Source: Pilimelia terevasa
Lineage (GTDB): Bacteria > Actinomycetota > Actinomycetes > Mycobacteriales > Micromonosporaceae
Length of the DNA: 64,000 bases
Assembly (NCBI RefSeq): GCF_014647915.1
Contig: NZ_BMQC01000005.1
Span: 186,001-250,000, forward strand
Reading direction: 5' to 3'
A program made the position numbers and the translations under genes. Numbering within the stretch: position 1 is the stretch's first letter; every line of letters starts with the position of its first letter. Shown here in pieces: positions 7,746 through 14,937 of this stretch. The notes beneath the pieces are model-generated. The model did not search any database. It saw nothing but the letters and a program-made list of their open reading frames with translations, and was not told where the DNA came from.

Positions 7746-8834
7746 GTGACCATGACACCGCCCGAGGACCTGCCGCCCACCGAGTACGCCGACGTGCGGG
7801 CCCGGGTGGAGAAGGCATTGACCGACTTCCTGGCCGTCCAGCGGGCGCGGCTGGCCGCGATCGACCCGGAACTGCTGCCGGTCGCGGACACGCTGGAGTC
7901 GTTCATCCTGGTCGGCGGCAAGCGGCTGCGGCCGGCGTTCGGCTACTGGGGGTACCGGGCGGCGGGCGGCCCCGACCGCGACGCCGTGGTGGCCACGCTG
8001 GCGGCGCTGGAGCTGGTCCAGGCCAGCGCGCTGATCCACGACGACGTCATGGACGGCTCGGACACCCGCCGGGGCCAGCCCGCGGTGCACCGCCGGTTCG
8101 CCGACCGGCACGCCGCCGCCGGCTGGCGGGGCCCGGCCGAGGGGTTCGGCGCCGCGGCGGCGATCCTGCTCGGCGACCTGTGCCTGGCCTGGTCCGACGA
8201 GCTGCTGGACCGGGGCGGGCTGGACGCGGCGACGGTGGCGCGGGCGCGCCCGGACTTCGACGAGATGCGCACCGAGGTGATGGCCGGCCAGTACCTGGAC
8301 GTGCTGGCGCAGGCCACCGGCGACACGACGCGGCGGCGGGCGACCCGGATCGCGGTGTACAAGTCGGCCAAGTACACCGTCGAGCGGCCGCTGCTGTGCG
8401 GCGCGGCGCTGGCCGGCGGGGGCGCGGCGGTGCGGGCGGCGCTGTCGGGGTACGGGCTGCCGCTGGGCGAGGCGTTCCAGTTGCGCGACGACGTGCTGGG
8501 CGTCTTCGGCGACCCGGCGCGCACCGGCAAGCCGGCCGGCGACGACCTGCGCGAGGGCAAGCGGACGTACCTGGTCGCCGAGGCCCACGCCCGCGCGGAC
8601 GCCGCCCAGCGGGACCTGCTGGCCACCGCCCTGGGCGCGCCGGACCTGGACGCCGCCGGCGCGGACGCCCTGCGCGAGATCATCGTCGGCACCGGCGCCC
8701 TGGCGGCCACGGAGGCCCGGATCGCCGCGCTGGCCGCCGCGGCGCTGCGCGCCCTGGACGCCCCGGCCCTGGACCCGGCGGCAGTGGGCGTGCTCGCCGC
8801 GCTCGCGGACGCGGCGGTGCGCCGCCCGGCGTGA
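7746..8834 (+). CDS. Polyprenyl (geranylgeranyl-type) diphosphate synthase
   Basis: 362-residue trans-isoprenyl diphosphate synthase that condenses IPP units onto an allylic diphosphate. The first Asp-rich motif is LIHDDVMD near residue 98 and the second region LRDDVLGVFGDP near 247, followed by GKPAGDDLREGKRT. LVGGKRLRP near residue 57 binds diphosphate. The product is probably C20, feeding carotenoid or prenyl lipid pathways. The idsA2 gene of M. tuberculosis (Rv2173) has the same position and orientation. ATG 7752 is an alternative start. Confidence 0.92.
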   Translation: MTMTPPEDLPPTEYADVRARVEKALTDFLAVQRARLAAIDPELLPVADTLESFILVGGKRLRPAFGYWGYRAAGGPDRDAVVATLAALELVQASALIHDDVMDGSDTRRGQPAVHRRFADRHAAAGWRGPAEGFGAAAAILLGDLCLAWSDELLDRGGLDAATVARARPDFDEMRTEVMAGQYLDVLAQATGDTTRRRATRIAVYKSAKYTVERPLLCGAALAGGGAAVRAALSGYGLPLGEAFQLRDDVLGVFGDPARTGKPAGDDLREGKRTYLVAEAHARADAAQRDLLATALGAPDLDAAGADALREIIVGTGALAATEARIAALAAAALRALDAPALDPAAVGVLAALADAAVRRPA

Positions 8835-8867
8835 GGCCGGCGGCGCCGGATGCGGCAGGATACCGCC

Positions 8868-9071
8868 GTGGTCAAGGAACTCATCGCCCTCGCCGTCGTG
8901 CTGGCCGTGCTGGGCGGCACCTGGTGGCTGGGGCAGCGGACACTGGCGCGGGCGCACGACGGCGCGGCGCCGCGGGTGCTGTCGGTCGCGCTCGCGTTCG
9001 TCCTGCTGGTCGGCGGGGCGATCGTGCTGTGGCCGGTCCTGGCGCAGATCTGGCACGCCCTCACCCGGTGA
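8868..9071 (+). CDS. Small two-helix membrane protein
   Basis: 67-residue protein with two hydrophobic segments (residues 4-22, ending TWWLG, and about 41-61, LAFVLLVGGAIVLWPVL) joined by a short basic linker. The GTG at 8868 lies 6 bases after CAGGAT, a possible leaderless start; ATG 8850 would add six residues. It follows the polyprenyl synthase by 33 bases. Function unknown. Confidence 0.65.
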   Translation: MVKELIALAVVLAVLGGTWWLGQRTLARAHDGAAPRVLSVALAFVLLVGGAIVLWPVLAQIWHALTR

Positions 9072-9092
9072 GCCGCGCCGGGCGCGGGCGCG

Positions 9093-9126
9093 CCGCGGGG
9101 CGGGCGCGTCAGCACCCGCCCCGCGG
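9093..9126. terminator. Bidirectional hairpin between convergent genes
   Basis: Perfect 12-bp inverted repeat CCGCGGGGCGGG / CCCGCCCCGCGG with a 10-base loop, placed between gene ends at 9071 (+) and 9157 (-). No U-tract, as is common for GC-rich actinobacterial terminators. Confidence 0.7.
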
Positions 9127-9156
9127 ACTCGGACCGGCCGGCAGAGCCGGCGGCGG

Positions 9157-9906
9157 TCACCGGACCCAGATGGACGAGGCCCGGTCGTTCCAGCCCCACA
9201 CCCCGAGGTTCGGGGCGACGTAGCCGGGCGGGAAGTAGATCGCGCTTCCCTGGTAGAGGATGTGCTCGTACAGGAACGTACCGTTCCAGCCCGTCGCCCC
9301 GACCGACGAGAGCTGGTCGTTCCAGCTCGTGCACCACCACAGGAAGCAGCTCATGTTGTACCGGGTCAGGTCGTTGACCGCGGTACCCACCCGCATCGAG
9401 AAGCGGTTGCCCCCGAAGTTGCCGTGCTCGTAGAACCACGAACGGTCGGTGGTCAGCGCCGGCAGCGCGGTGCCCGCGCCGGTGGCCCGCAGCCGGGGCG
9501 CCGCCGCGGCGGTCGCGCCGAGCCGCGCCTGGGCCGCCCGCCGGGCCGCCGCGTCGATCCGGGCGGTCTCGGCCTTGAACGTCCGCAGGTTGGTGTAGCC
9601 CTCCAGCCGCGCCGGCTGCCCGGCCTTCGCCGGATGGGCGATGAAGTACACCGCCCGGCCGTCGTAGCGGCTGATCTGGCTGCCGCGGCCGGCGACGCCG
9701 TTGACGGTGAAGGCCACCCTCGGCACCTGGTGGACGATGGTGCGGGCCAGTGCCGGGGTGGCGCCCCGGGCCGCCCCGCTGCGGGCGTCGCTGATCACCC
9801 TCTCCGGTGCGGGCGCCGCCGCGGCGGCCCCGGCCGCACCGAACACGGCGGCCAGCGCCACCGAACCGACCAACAGGCCGCGCGCGATATTCGTGACGTG
9901 ATACAT
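9157..9906 (-). CDS. Secreted beta/gamma-crystallin-like (inhibitor I36-type) protein
   Basis: 249-residue exported protein. A signal peptide spans residues 1-33 (basic start, hydrophobic core, AAAAA-PAP cleavage region). The middle is helical and Ala/Arg-rich. The C-terminal about 90 residues form a Trp/Tyr/Cys-rich domain with WFYEHGNFGGNRF, SSVGATGWNGTFLYE and WNDRASSIWV, the repeat pattern of the beta/gamma-crystallin and peptidase inhibitor I36 families. Two Cys in MSCFLWWCTSW could pair. ATG 9906 has a GAGGGGGAA ribosome site. The role is inferred only from the fold. Confidence 0.72.
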   Translation of the reverse strand: MYHVTNIARGLLVGSVALAAVFGAAGAAAAAPAPERVISDARSGAARGATPALARTIVHQVPRVAFTVNGVAGRGSQISRYDGRAVYFIAHPAKAGQPARLEGYTNLRTFKAETARIDAAARRAAQARLGATAAAAPRLRATGAGTALPALTTDRSWFYEHGNFGGNRFSMRVGTAVNDLTRYNMSCFLWWCTSWNDQLSSVGATGWNGTFLYEHILYQGSAIYFPPGYVAPNLGVWGWNDRASSIWVR

Positions 9907-9961
9907 ACAGTTCCCCCTCGATCTGAATACTGCGGTAAATACGTTGTGTTTCCCTTCCCGG

Positions 9962-9980
9962 CGGCACCCCCGCGGTGCCG
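9962..9980 (-). terminator. Hairpin directly after the 86-residue hypothetical gene
   Basis: CGGCACC / GGTGCCG with a 5-base loop, beginning immediately after the stop codon of the gene ending at 9981. Confidence 0.5.
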
Positions 9981-10241
9981 TCAGCCGTAGAACCGGTCGA
10001 CCAGTGCGCGGGCCCAGGCGGAGCGCGGTACCGCGCACTCGGGGTGCTCCCCGTACGCCGTGGCCATGACGGCCAGGCACCCGCCCACCCCGCCGTGCAC
10101 CTGCAGCGCCCGGCGGACCGCGGCGGCGTACCGGTCCTGGGTGACGGCGGCTCCGGTCGCCAGGTCACTGGCGAAGACCGCCTCGACGAGGTCGTCGGCC
10201 AGAGCCGGCCGCCCGGCCACGGGATCGATGCACCGCACCAT
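9981..10241 (-). CDS. Hypothetical protein (86 residues)
   Basis: Small cytoplasmic-looking protein starting MVRCIDPVAGRPALADDLV and ending SAWARALVDRFYG, with three Cys but no recognised motif. ATG 10241 has GGGGGTGAG 7 bases upstream; GTG 10250 is possible. It lies upstream of the secreted crystallin-like gene on the same strand, separated by a hairpin. I do not recognise the family. Confidence 0.55.
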   Translation of the reverse strand: MVRCIDPVAGRPALADDLVEAVFASDLATGAAVTQDRYAAAVRRALQVHGGVGGCLAVMATAYGEHPECAVPRSAWARALVDRFYG

Positions 10242-10547
10242 GTCGCTCACCCCCGATACGTATTCGCTGTCCACTCAGAATGCGATTCCGGCGGCTCTGC
10301 CGAATCAGCGCCCGGGCGGAAATCGGGGCTCATCTCCGCGGCGGAAAAGGATCGGGTAACGGGCCTCCACAGAATTACCCGGAGCCTCTGTCGTCCCCCT
10401 CAGGGCGGATTCACGGGTCATTCCGCAATCGGATGAGGATGCCCGGAACGGCTCGTAGCGTGGAGTGCGGCACCGGTTCCCGGCGGGTCGCGCCGCTGGC
10501 CCCACCGGGGCCGGGCCAGGGGATCAAGAGCAAATCGGGGGGCTCAC
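10242..10547. other. Divergent promoter region with a CGGGTAA/TTACCCG dyad
   Basis: About 306 bases without a gene. They contain the perfect 7-bp dyad CGGGTAA (10353-10359) and TTACCCG (10375-10381), with centres 22 bases apart, and a TAGCGT -10-like element at 10456-10461. The dyad could bind a dimeric regulator such as the response regulator encoded downstream. Confidence 0.4.
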
Positions 10548-11168
10548 ATGACGAAGGATCTGACGCGCAGGGCGGTACTGATGACCACCGCCTGGCCGCC
10601 GGAGGAGAGCGACTACCTGGGGGTGGTGGCCCGCTTCGGCGAGTACCTGGCGGTGGCCGACGCCGCCCGGGCGGGCGCGCTGGCGCCCGCGGACGGGACG
10701 ACGGTCCGCAACCTGCCGTGGGACCGGTACCTGGTGGTCGAGGCCGCCGCGGACCCCGAGCGGGTCACCGAGGAGCCCGTCGAGGCGGTGCCGGTCTTCC
10801 GCTCGTACCGGGTGGCGGGCGCCGACCCGCACGCCGGGCCGCTGCGGCTGGACGTCAAGGTACCGGCGCAGGTGCTGGGCGCGCTGGCCACCTGGGACGA
10901 GGACACCAGCGCGCCGCCCTCGGGCAGCGCCGGCCAGGTTGCCCAGCTCACCGAGGCGCTGGCGGAGGCGGCGCGGGAGCCGTTCGACCACCGCACGTGG
11001 GTCGAGGCCGTCCGCACCGTCCTGCGCGGGGTGCACCCCGCCGACCTGGTACCGCCGCCGCCCGGGCTCCCGGCGGCGGGCCGCGTGCTGCCGGTACTGG
11101 GGGTGGCCAACGGCGTGCACGCGACCGTCTTCTGCGCGCTGCGCCCCAAGCCGTGGTGGTGTAGGTGA
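10548..11168 (+). CDS. Hypothetical protein coupled to a two-component system
   Basis: 206-residue soluble-looking protein of no family I recognise, starting MTKDLTRRAVLMTTAWPPEE. Segments with alternating charges (FRSYRVAGADPHAG, LRLDVKVPAQVLGALATW) suggest a mixed alpha/beta fold. There is no signal peptide or membrane helix. ATG 10548 is preceded by a GGGGGG ribosome site. Its stop overlaps the sensor-kinase GTG as GTGA, so it is translated with the kinase and may act in the same pathway. Confidence 0.65.
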   Translation: MTKDLTRRAVLMTTAWPPEESDYLGVVARFGEYLAVADAARAGALAPADGTTVRNLPWDRYLVVEAAADPERVTEEPVEAVPVFRSYRVAGADPHAGPLRLDVKVPAQVLGALATWDEDTSAPPSGSAGQVAQLTEALAEAAREPFDHRTWVEAVRTVLRGVHPADLVPPPPGLPAAGRVLPVLGVANGVHATVFCALRPKPWWCR

Positions 11169-12451
11169 CGGCGGCCCCGGACGCGCCGTTGGCGGACCCG
11201 GGCGCCGGGTCCGCCAACGGCCGTCCGCGGCGCCGGCAGTGGTGGTTCGACGGCGGCGTGATCGCCTGCTGCGTCGGCGTCGACCTGCTGGTCTGGTCGG
11301 TGTCCGCCGCCGACCCGCGGGCGGGCCTGCCGTTCTGGACCGTCGCCGTCGCCGCCCCCCTGGTGTTCCTCACCCTGGCCTGGCGCCGGTCCCGGCCGAC
11401 GGCGGTCCTGGCCGGGCAGCTCGCCTACGCGACGGCGAGCACCCTGCTGCTGCCCAGCTACGCCACCTTCGCCGGGGTGCTCGTGGCGCTCCAGGCGGTG
11501 GCGGCCCGGCGCCCGCCGCGGGAGTCCGGGAGCTGGGCGGTGGTCAGTATGCTGCCGCTGAGCCTCCAGAACTACTACGAGGTGCGCGACGAGCAGTCCA
11601 TCCTGGTACCCATGATCGGCCAGACCGTCTTCTACGCGCTGCTCGTCCTCGTCGCCTGGGGCATCGGCCACCGCGCCTGGCTCGCCGAGGCCCGGGTGGG
11701 CGCCGCGTCCGCCGCGCACGAGGTCGCCACCACCGAGGCGCTGCGCGCCGAGCGCCTGCGGATCGCCCGCGAGCTGCACGACATCGTGGCGCACGCGGTG
11801 ACCGCGATGGTGCTCCAGGCCGCCGGCGCCCGCGCGGTTCTGGGGGGCGACGAGGCCCGCACCGCCGCCGCGCTCACCACCATCCAGACCACCGGCCAGC
11901 AGGCCATGCAGGAGATGCGCCGGATGCTGCGCCTGCTGCGCTCGGTCGGCCTGCCGGAGGAGGCCGACCTGCCCGGCAGCCCCGGCCTGGCCGACGTCGA
12001 CACGCTGATCGCCGAGAGCCGGTCGGCGGGCCTGGACGTCACCGGGCGCCACACCGGCACGGCCGGGGCGGTGGACCCCAGCGTCGGCCTCGCCGCGTAC
12101 CGGGTGGTGCAGGAGGCGCTGACCAACTGCATGAAGCACGCCGGGGCCGACGCCGTCGTCCGGGTGGAGCTCACCTGGCGGCACGACACGCTGACGGTCC
12201 TGGTGGAGGACCGCGCCAGCGGCGGGCCGCCCCCGGACCGGCCGGCGGCGGCGCTGTCCACCGGGCTGGGCCTGCTGGGCCTGCGCGAGCGGGTGCTGAC
12301 CGTCGGCGGCGTCCTGGAGACCCGGCGCCTGCGCCGCGGCTTCGCCGTCACCGCCGTCCTGCCCGCCGTCGCCGCCCCGCCGCGGGCCACCGACCCGCCC
12401 GCGGCGGCGTCGGCGACGCCCGTCGGCAGTCCGGGTGGGGAGGGCGCATGA
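11165..12451 (+). CDS. Sensor histidine kinase, NarL/DesK type
   Basis: 428-residue membrane kinase. The N-terminal 170 residues hold about five hydrophobic helices and no evident extracellular ligand domain. The HisKA_3 dimerisation box carries the phosphorylated His in IARELHDIVAHAV near residue 205. A HATPase domain follows, with an N-box-like QEALTNCMKHA near residue 318 and GLGLLGLRERV. It overlaps its neighbours on both sides (GTGA upstream, ATGA with the regulator), so the three genes form one operon. The signal is unknown. Confidence 0.9.
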   Translation: MTAAPDAPLADPGAGSANGRPRRRQWWFDGGVIACCVGVDLLVWSVSAADPRAGLPFWTVAVAAPLVFLTLAWRRSRPTAVLAGQLAYATASTLLLPSYATFAGVLVALQAVAARRPPRESGSWAVVSMLPLSLQNYYEVRDEQSILVPMIGQTVFYALLVLVAWGIGHRAWLAEARVGAASAAHEVATTEALRAERLRIARELHDIVAHAVTAMVLQAAGARAVLGGDEARTAAALTTIQTTGQQAMQEMRRMLRLLRSVGLPEEADLPGSPGLADVDTLIAESRSAGLDVTGRHTGTAGAVDPSVGLAAYRVVQEALTNCMKHAGADAVVRVELTWRHDTLTVLVEDRASGGPPPDRPAAALSTGLGLLGLRERVLTVGGVLETRRLRRGFAVTAVLPAVAAPPRATDPPAAASATPVGSPGGEGA

Positions 12452-13161
12452 GCGCGATCCGCGTCATCCTGGCCGACGACCAGCCGCTGGTCCGCACCGG
12501 CATCGCCATGGTCCTCAGCGCGACCGCCGGCATCGAGGTGGTCGGCGAGGCCGACGACGGCGAGGCCGCCGTCACCCTCGCCCGGGCACTCGCGCCGGAC
12601 GTCGTCGTCATGGACGTGGTCATGCCCCGGATGGACGGCGTGGCGGCGACCCGCGAGATCACCAGCGACGGCTTCCGCACCGACCGCGACGCCCTGGTCA
12701 AGGTCCTGGTGCTCACGACCTTCCACAGCGACGAGCGCGTCTACGAGGCGCTGCGGGCGGGCGCCTCCGGCTTCCTGCTCAAGGACGCCGCGCCGACGGA
12801 CCTGGCCGCCGCGATCCGCGCCGTCGCCGACGGCAACGCGTGGCTGGACCCGTCGGTGGCCCGCGGGGTGATCGCCGAGATCGCCGCCCGCCCGCTGCCC
12901 GCGACACCGGCCGCCGGCCTGCTCGACAGCCTGACCACCCGCGAGCGCGAGGTCCTCACCCTGATGGCCGCCGGGCTGTCCAACACCGAGGTCGCCCGGC
13001 ACCTGGTGGTGGGCGAGGCGACGGTGAAGACGCACGTCAGCCGGGTGCTGATGAAGCTGGACGTGCGCGACCGGACCCAGGCCGTGGTGTTCGCCTATCA
13101 GTCCGGCCTGGTCACGCCCGGGTCGCCGGCGGCACCGGGCGGGCCCGCCGCGCCGCGGTGA
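12448..13161 (+). CDS. LuxR/NarL-family response regulator
   Basis: 237-residue regulator. The receiver domain has the acidic pair in ILADDQP near residue 10, the phospho-acceptor Asp in VVVMDVVMPRMDG near residue 53, and the conserved Thr (LTTF) and Lys (LLKDAAP). The C-terminal HTH is SLTTREREVLTLMAAGLSN onward, with VKTHVSRVLMKL as the recognition helix. Cognate partner of the overlapping kinase. The last 64 bases overlap antisense with the lycopene-cyclase-like gene that ends at 13098. Confidence 0.92.
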   Translation: MSAIRVILADDQPLVRTGIAMVLSATAGIEVVGEADDGEAAVTLARALAPDVVVMDVVMPRMDGVAATREITSDGFRTDRDALVKVLVLTTFHSDERVYEALRAGASGFLLKDAAPTDLAAAIRAVADGNAWLDPSVARGVIAEIAARPLPATPAAGLLDSLTTREREVLTLMAAGLSNTEVARHLVVGEATVKTHVSRVLMKLDVRDRTQAVVFAYQSGLVTPGSPAAPGGPAAPR

Positions 13162-13433
13162 CACCACAGGCTGAGGGTCAGCAGAACCAGGGCGAAGCCG
13201 AAGGCCAGGTCCTCGACGGGGGCGTGGGCCAGCCGGAGGCCGGTGATGGCGGCCGGGTCGTACCGGACGACGCCGCGCCCGGTCAGGATGCCGTTGCTGA
13301 GCAGTTGGAAGCCCAGGATGATCGGGTACGCGAGCCAGAACGCCGCCCGGCCCAGCAGCCGGGTGCGCAGCAGCCACCAGTCGGCCGCGGCGACGGCGAG
13401 AACGGCGAGTGCCGCGGCGGCGGTGTAGGTCAC
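13098..13433 (-). CDS. Lycopene cyclase domain protein, subunit d-like
   Basis: 111-residue protein with three hydrophobic helices, resembling the second half (CrtYd/YfB-type) of heterodimeric bacterial carotenoid cyclases. The stretch RAAFWLAYPIILGFQLLSNGILTG is typical and RYDPAAITGLRLAHAPVEDLAFGF carries the conserved PVED acidic motif. GTG 13433 overlaps the stop of the partner gene (GTGA). The C-terminal tail runs antisense through the end of the response-regulator gene. The carotenoid substrate is not determinable. Confidence 0.8.
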   Translation of the reverse strand: MTYTAAAALAVLAVAAADWWLLRTRLLGRAAFWLAYPIILGFQLLSNGILTGRGVVRYDPAAITGLRLAHAPVEDLAFGFALVLLTLSLWCHRGAAGPPGAAGDPGVTRPD

Positions 13434-13747
13434 CGGCGGCGGCGGGCGAGGACGGCGGCGACCGCCTCGTACCCGTAGATCGCGCAGACCGGGATCACCA
13501 GCAGGAACAGCGCCTCGTCCAGCGGCAGCGGGCCGAGGCGCACACCGGTGGTCTGGGCCGGGTCCAGCCACCAGTGGCCGGCCGCCAGCGCGGCGACGTC
13601 CCAGAGTCCGAACAGGAGCGCGACCGGCAGCACCGTCCACAGCAGGCGGCGCCGGTGCCGGTACACCCGCAGCCGCAGGGCCGGCTCCAGCCAGGCCACG
13701 GCGACCAGGCAGCCGCCGAGGACGGCGAGGTAGGTGAGCTGTCCCAT
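13430..13747 (-). CDS. Lycopene cyclase domain protein, subunit c-like
   Basis: 105-residue, three-helix membrane protein resembling the first half (CrtYc-type) of split lycopene cyclases. MGQLTYLAVLGG opens the first helix, and LPLDEALFLLVIPVCAIYGYEA contains the DE(A)LF motif that pairs with PVED in the partner subunit. ATG 13747 fits the family. No phytoene synthase or desaturase is in the window, so other carotenoid genes must be elsewhere if the pair is functional. Confidence 0.8.
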   Translation of the reverse strand: MGQLTYLAVLGGCLVAVAWLEPALRLRVYRHRRRLLWTVLPVALLFGLWDVAALAAGHWWLDPAQTTGVRLGPLPLDEALFLLVIPVCAIYGYEAVAAVLARRRR

Positions 13748-13754
13748 GTGGGCC

Positions 13755-14168
13755 TCAGTAACCGAGCGCCTGGGCGCGCCGCCGCACCTCCACGGCCTCC
13801 GGGCCGCCCAGCGCGCGGGCCGGACAACCCCCCTGGAGGGAATCGTCGGACGCGTAGAGCCACCGCAGCGACTCGTCCTCGTTGTACCCATTGTCCCGCA
13901 GCACGGTGAGGACACCGGGCAGGTGCTTGAGGACGGTCGGGTTGGCGATCAGCTCGCCCGGCACCCGCAGCACCCCGTCCCGGCGGACGGCCAGCAGGGT
14001 GCCGTCGCGCACGTACTGGCGCACCCTGCTGATGGTGAGGTCGAGCCGCTCGGCGACATCGGGCAGCGGTACCCACTCGGCCGGCTCCACCGCCGCCGGC
14101 CCGCTCGCCGTCGGCTCCACCCCGGTCGGCTGCCCGGCCGGCCGCTTCATCCCTGCGCGTCCATCCAC
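13755..14168 (-). CDS. Rv2175c-family DNA-binding protein
   Basis: 137-residue protein matching the mycobacterial Rv2175c family. A disordered N-terminus with Thr/Ser is followed by a winged-helix-like domain: LPDVAERLDLTISRVRQYVRDGTLLAVRR, then PTVLKHLPGVLTVLRDNGYN, ending RRRAQALGY. In M. tuberculosis Rv2175c is a DNA-binding substrate of the adjacent kinase PknL; here pknL is also adjacent and divergent. GTG 14168 follows CAGGGT by 6 bases; ATG 14150 is the alternative start. Confidence 0.85.
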   Translation of the reverse strand: MDGRAGMKRPAGQPTGVEPTASGPAAVEPAEWVPLPDVAERLDLTISRVRQYVRDGTLLAVRRDGVLRVPGELIANPTVLKHLPGVLTVLRDNGYNEDESLRWLYASDDSLQGGCPARALGGPEAVEVRRRAQALGY

Positions 14169-14273
14169 CCGACCACCCTGTCATGACCCCCGACACCCCG
14201 CCATGCCGGGCCGGCGGCGCCCCGCCCGGCGCCCGGCGACCCCGGCCCGGCACGCGACTACGGAAGGCACCCC

Positions 14274-14783
14274 ATGTGGCAGGCGATACGGCGAGAGCTG
14301 GCCGGGGCGCTGCGCTCGGTCCGGTACGACCTCTACCAGCACAGCGTCGACCAGGACAGCCCGCACCGGCTGCGCAAGCTGGGTCTGGTCCTCGGCGGTA
14401 CGGCGGCGCTGTCGGCGGTGGGTGCCCTCGCGGTCGTCCAGCTCGTCGACTGGTCGGTGCCGCACCCGCCGCCCGCGGCGTTCCCGGCGCCGCCGCCGGA
14501 CGCGGCCGCGCCGGCCGGACCCGCCGCGGGCGCCCCGTCGGCGAGCCCGGCGCCGCCGCGGGCCGGCGGCCCGGCCACCCCGACCCCGGCGGCGGGGCGG
14601 CGCGGCGCCGCCAGTCGGCCGCCGTCGGTGTGGACCGCCCGGGAACTGCCCGAGGCGGTGCTGGTCCCGGCCGTACCGCGGACGCCGCCGCGCCCCACCC
14701 CCACCGCGGGACCGGCCCCGTCCCCCACCCCGGCGCCGTCGCCGACGGCCGTCCCGGCCGATGTCCCGGACGGCACCGGCTGA
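14274..14783 (+). CDS. Single-pass membrane protein with proline-rich tail
   Basis: 169-residue protein. The first 40 residues are basic and cytoplasmic (MWQAIRRELAGALRSVRYDL). One transmembrane helix spans about residues 41-63 (LVLGGTAALSAVGALAVVQLV), followed by about 100 residues of Pro/Ala/Thr-rich, probably extracytoplasmic sequence. ATG 14274 has a GGAAGG ribosome site. It lies between the Rv2175c-like gene and pknL. Function unknown; the Thr-rich tail could be phosphorylated or glycosylated. Confidence 0.7.
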   Translation: MWQAIRRELAGALRSVRYDLYQHSVDQDSPHRLRKLGLVLGGTAALSAVGALAVVQLVDWSVPHPPPAAFPAPPPDAAAPAGPAAGAPSASPAPPRAGGPATPTPAAGRRGAASRPPSVWTARELPEAVLVPAVPRTPPRPTPTAGPAPSPTPAPSPTAVPADVPDGTG

Positions 14784-14937
14784 CGGCGCTGTCCGAGATG
14801 TCCGTCTGACGCGTCCGGACGGAACATGTGTGCACACCGGCCGCTGTGGCATCCTGGGCAACGCCCTGCCCGGTCGCGGGGGCCGCACCCGGGTGCGCGC
14901 GCCGCCGCCCGGGCCCGCCGAGAGTGGGACTTCGCCG

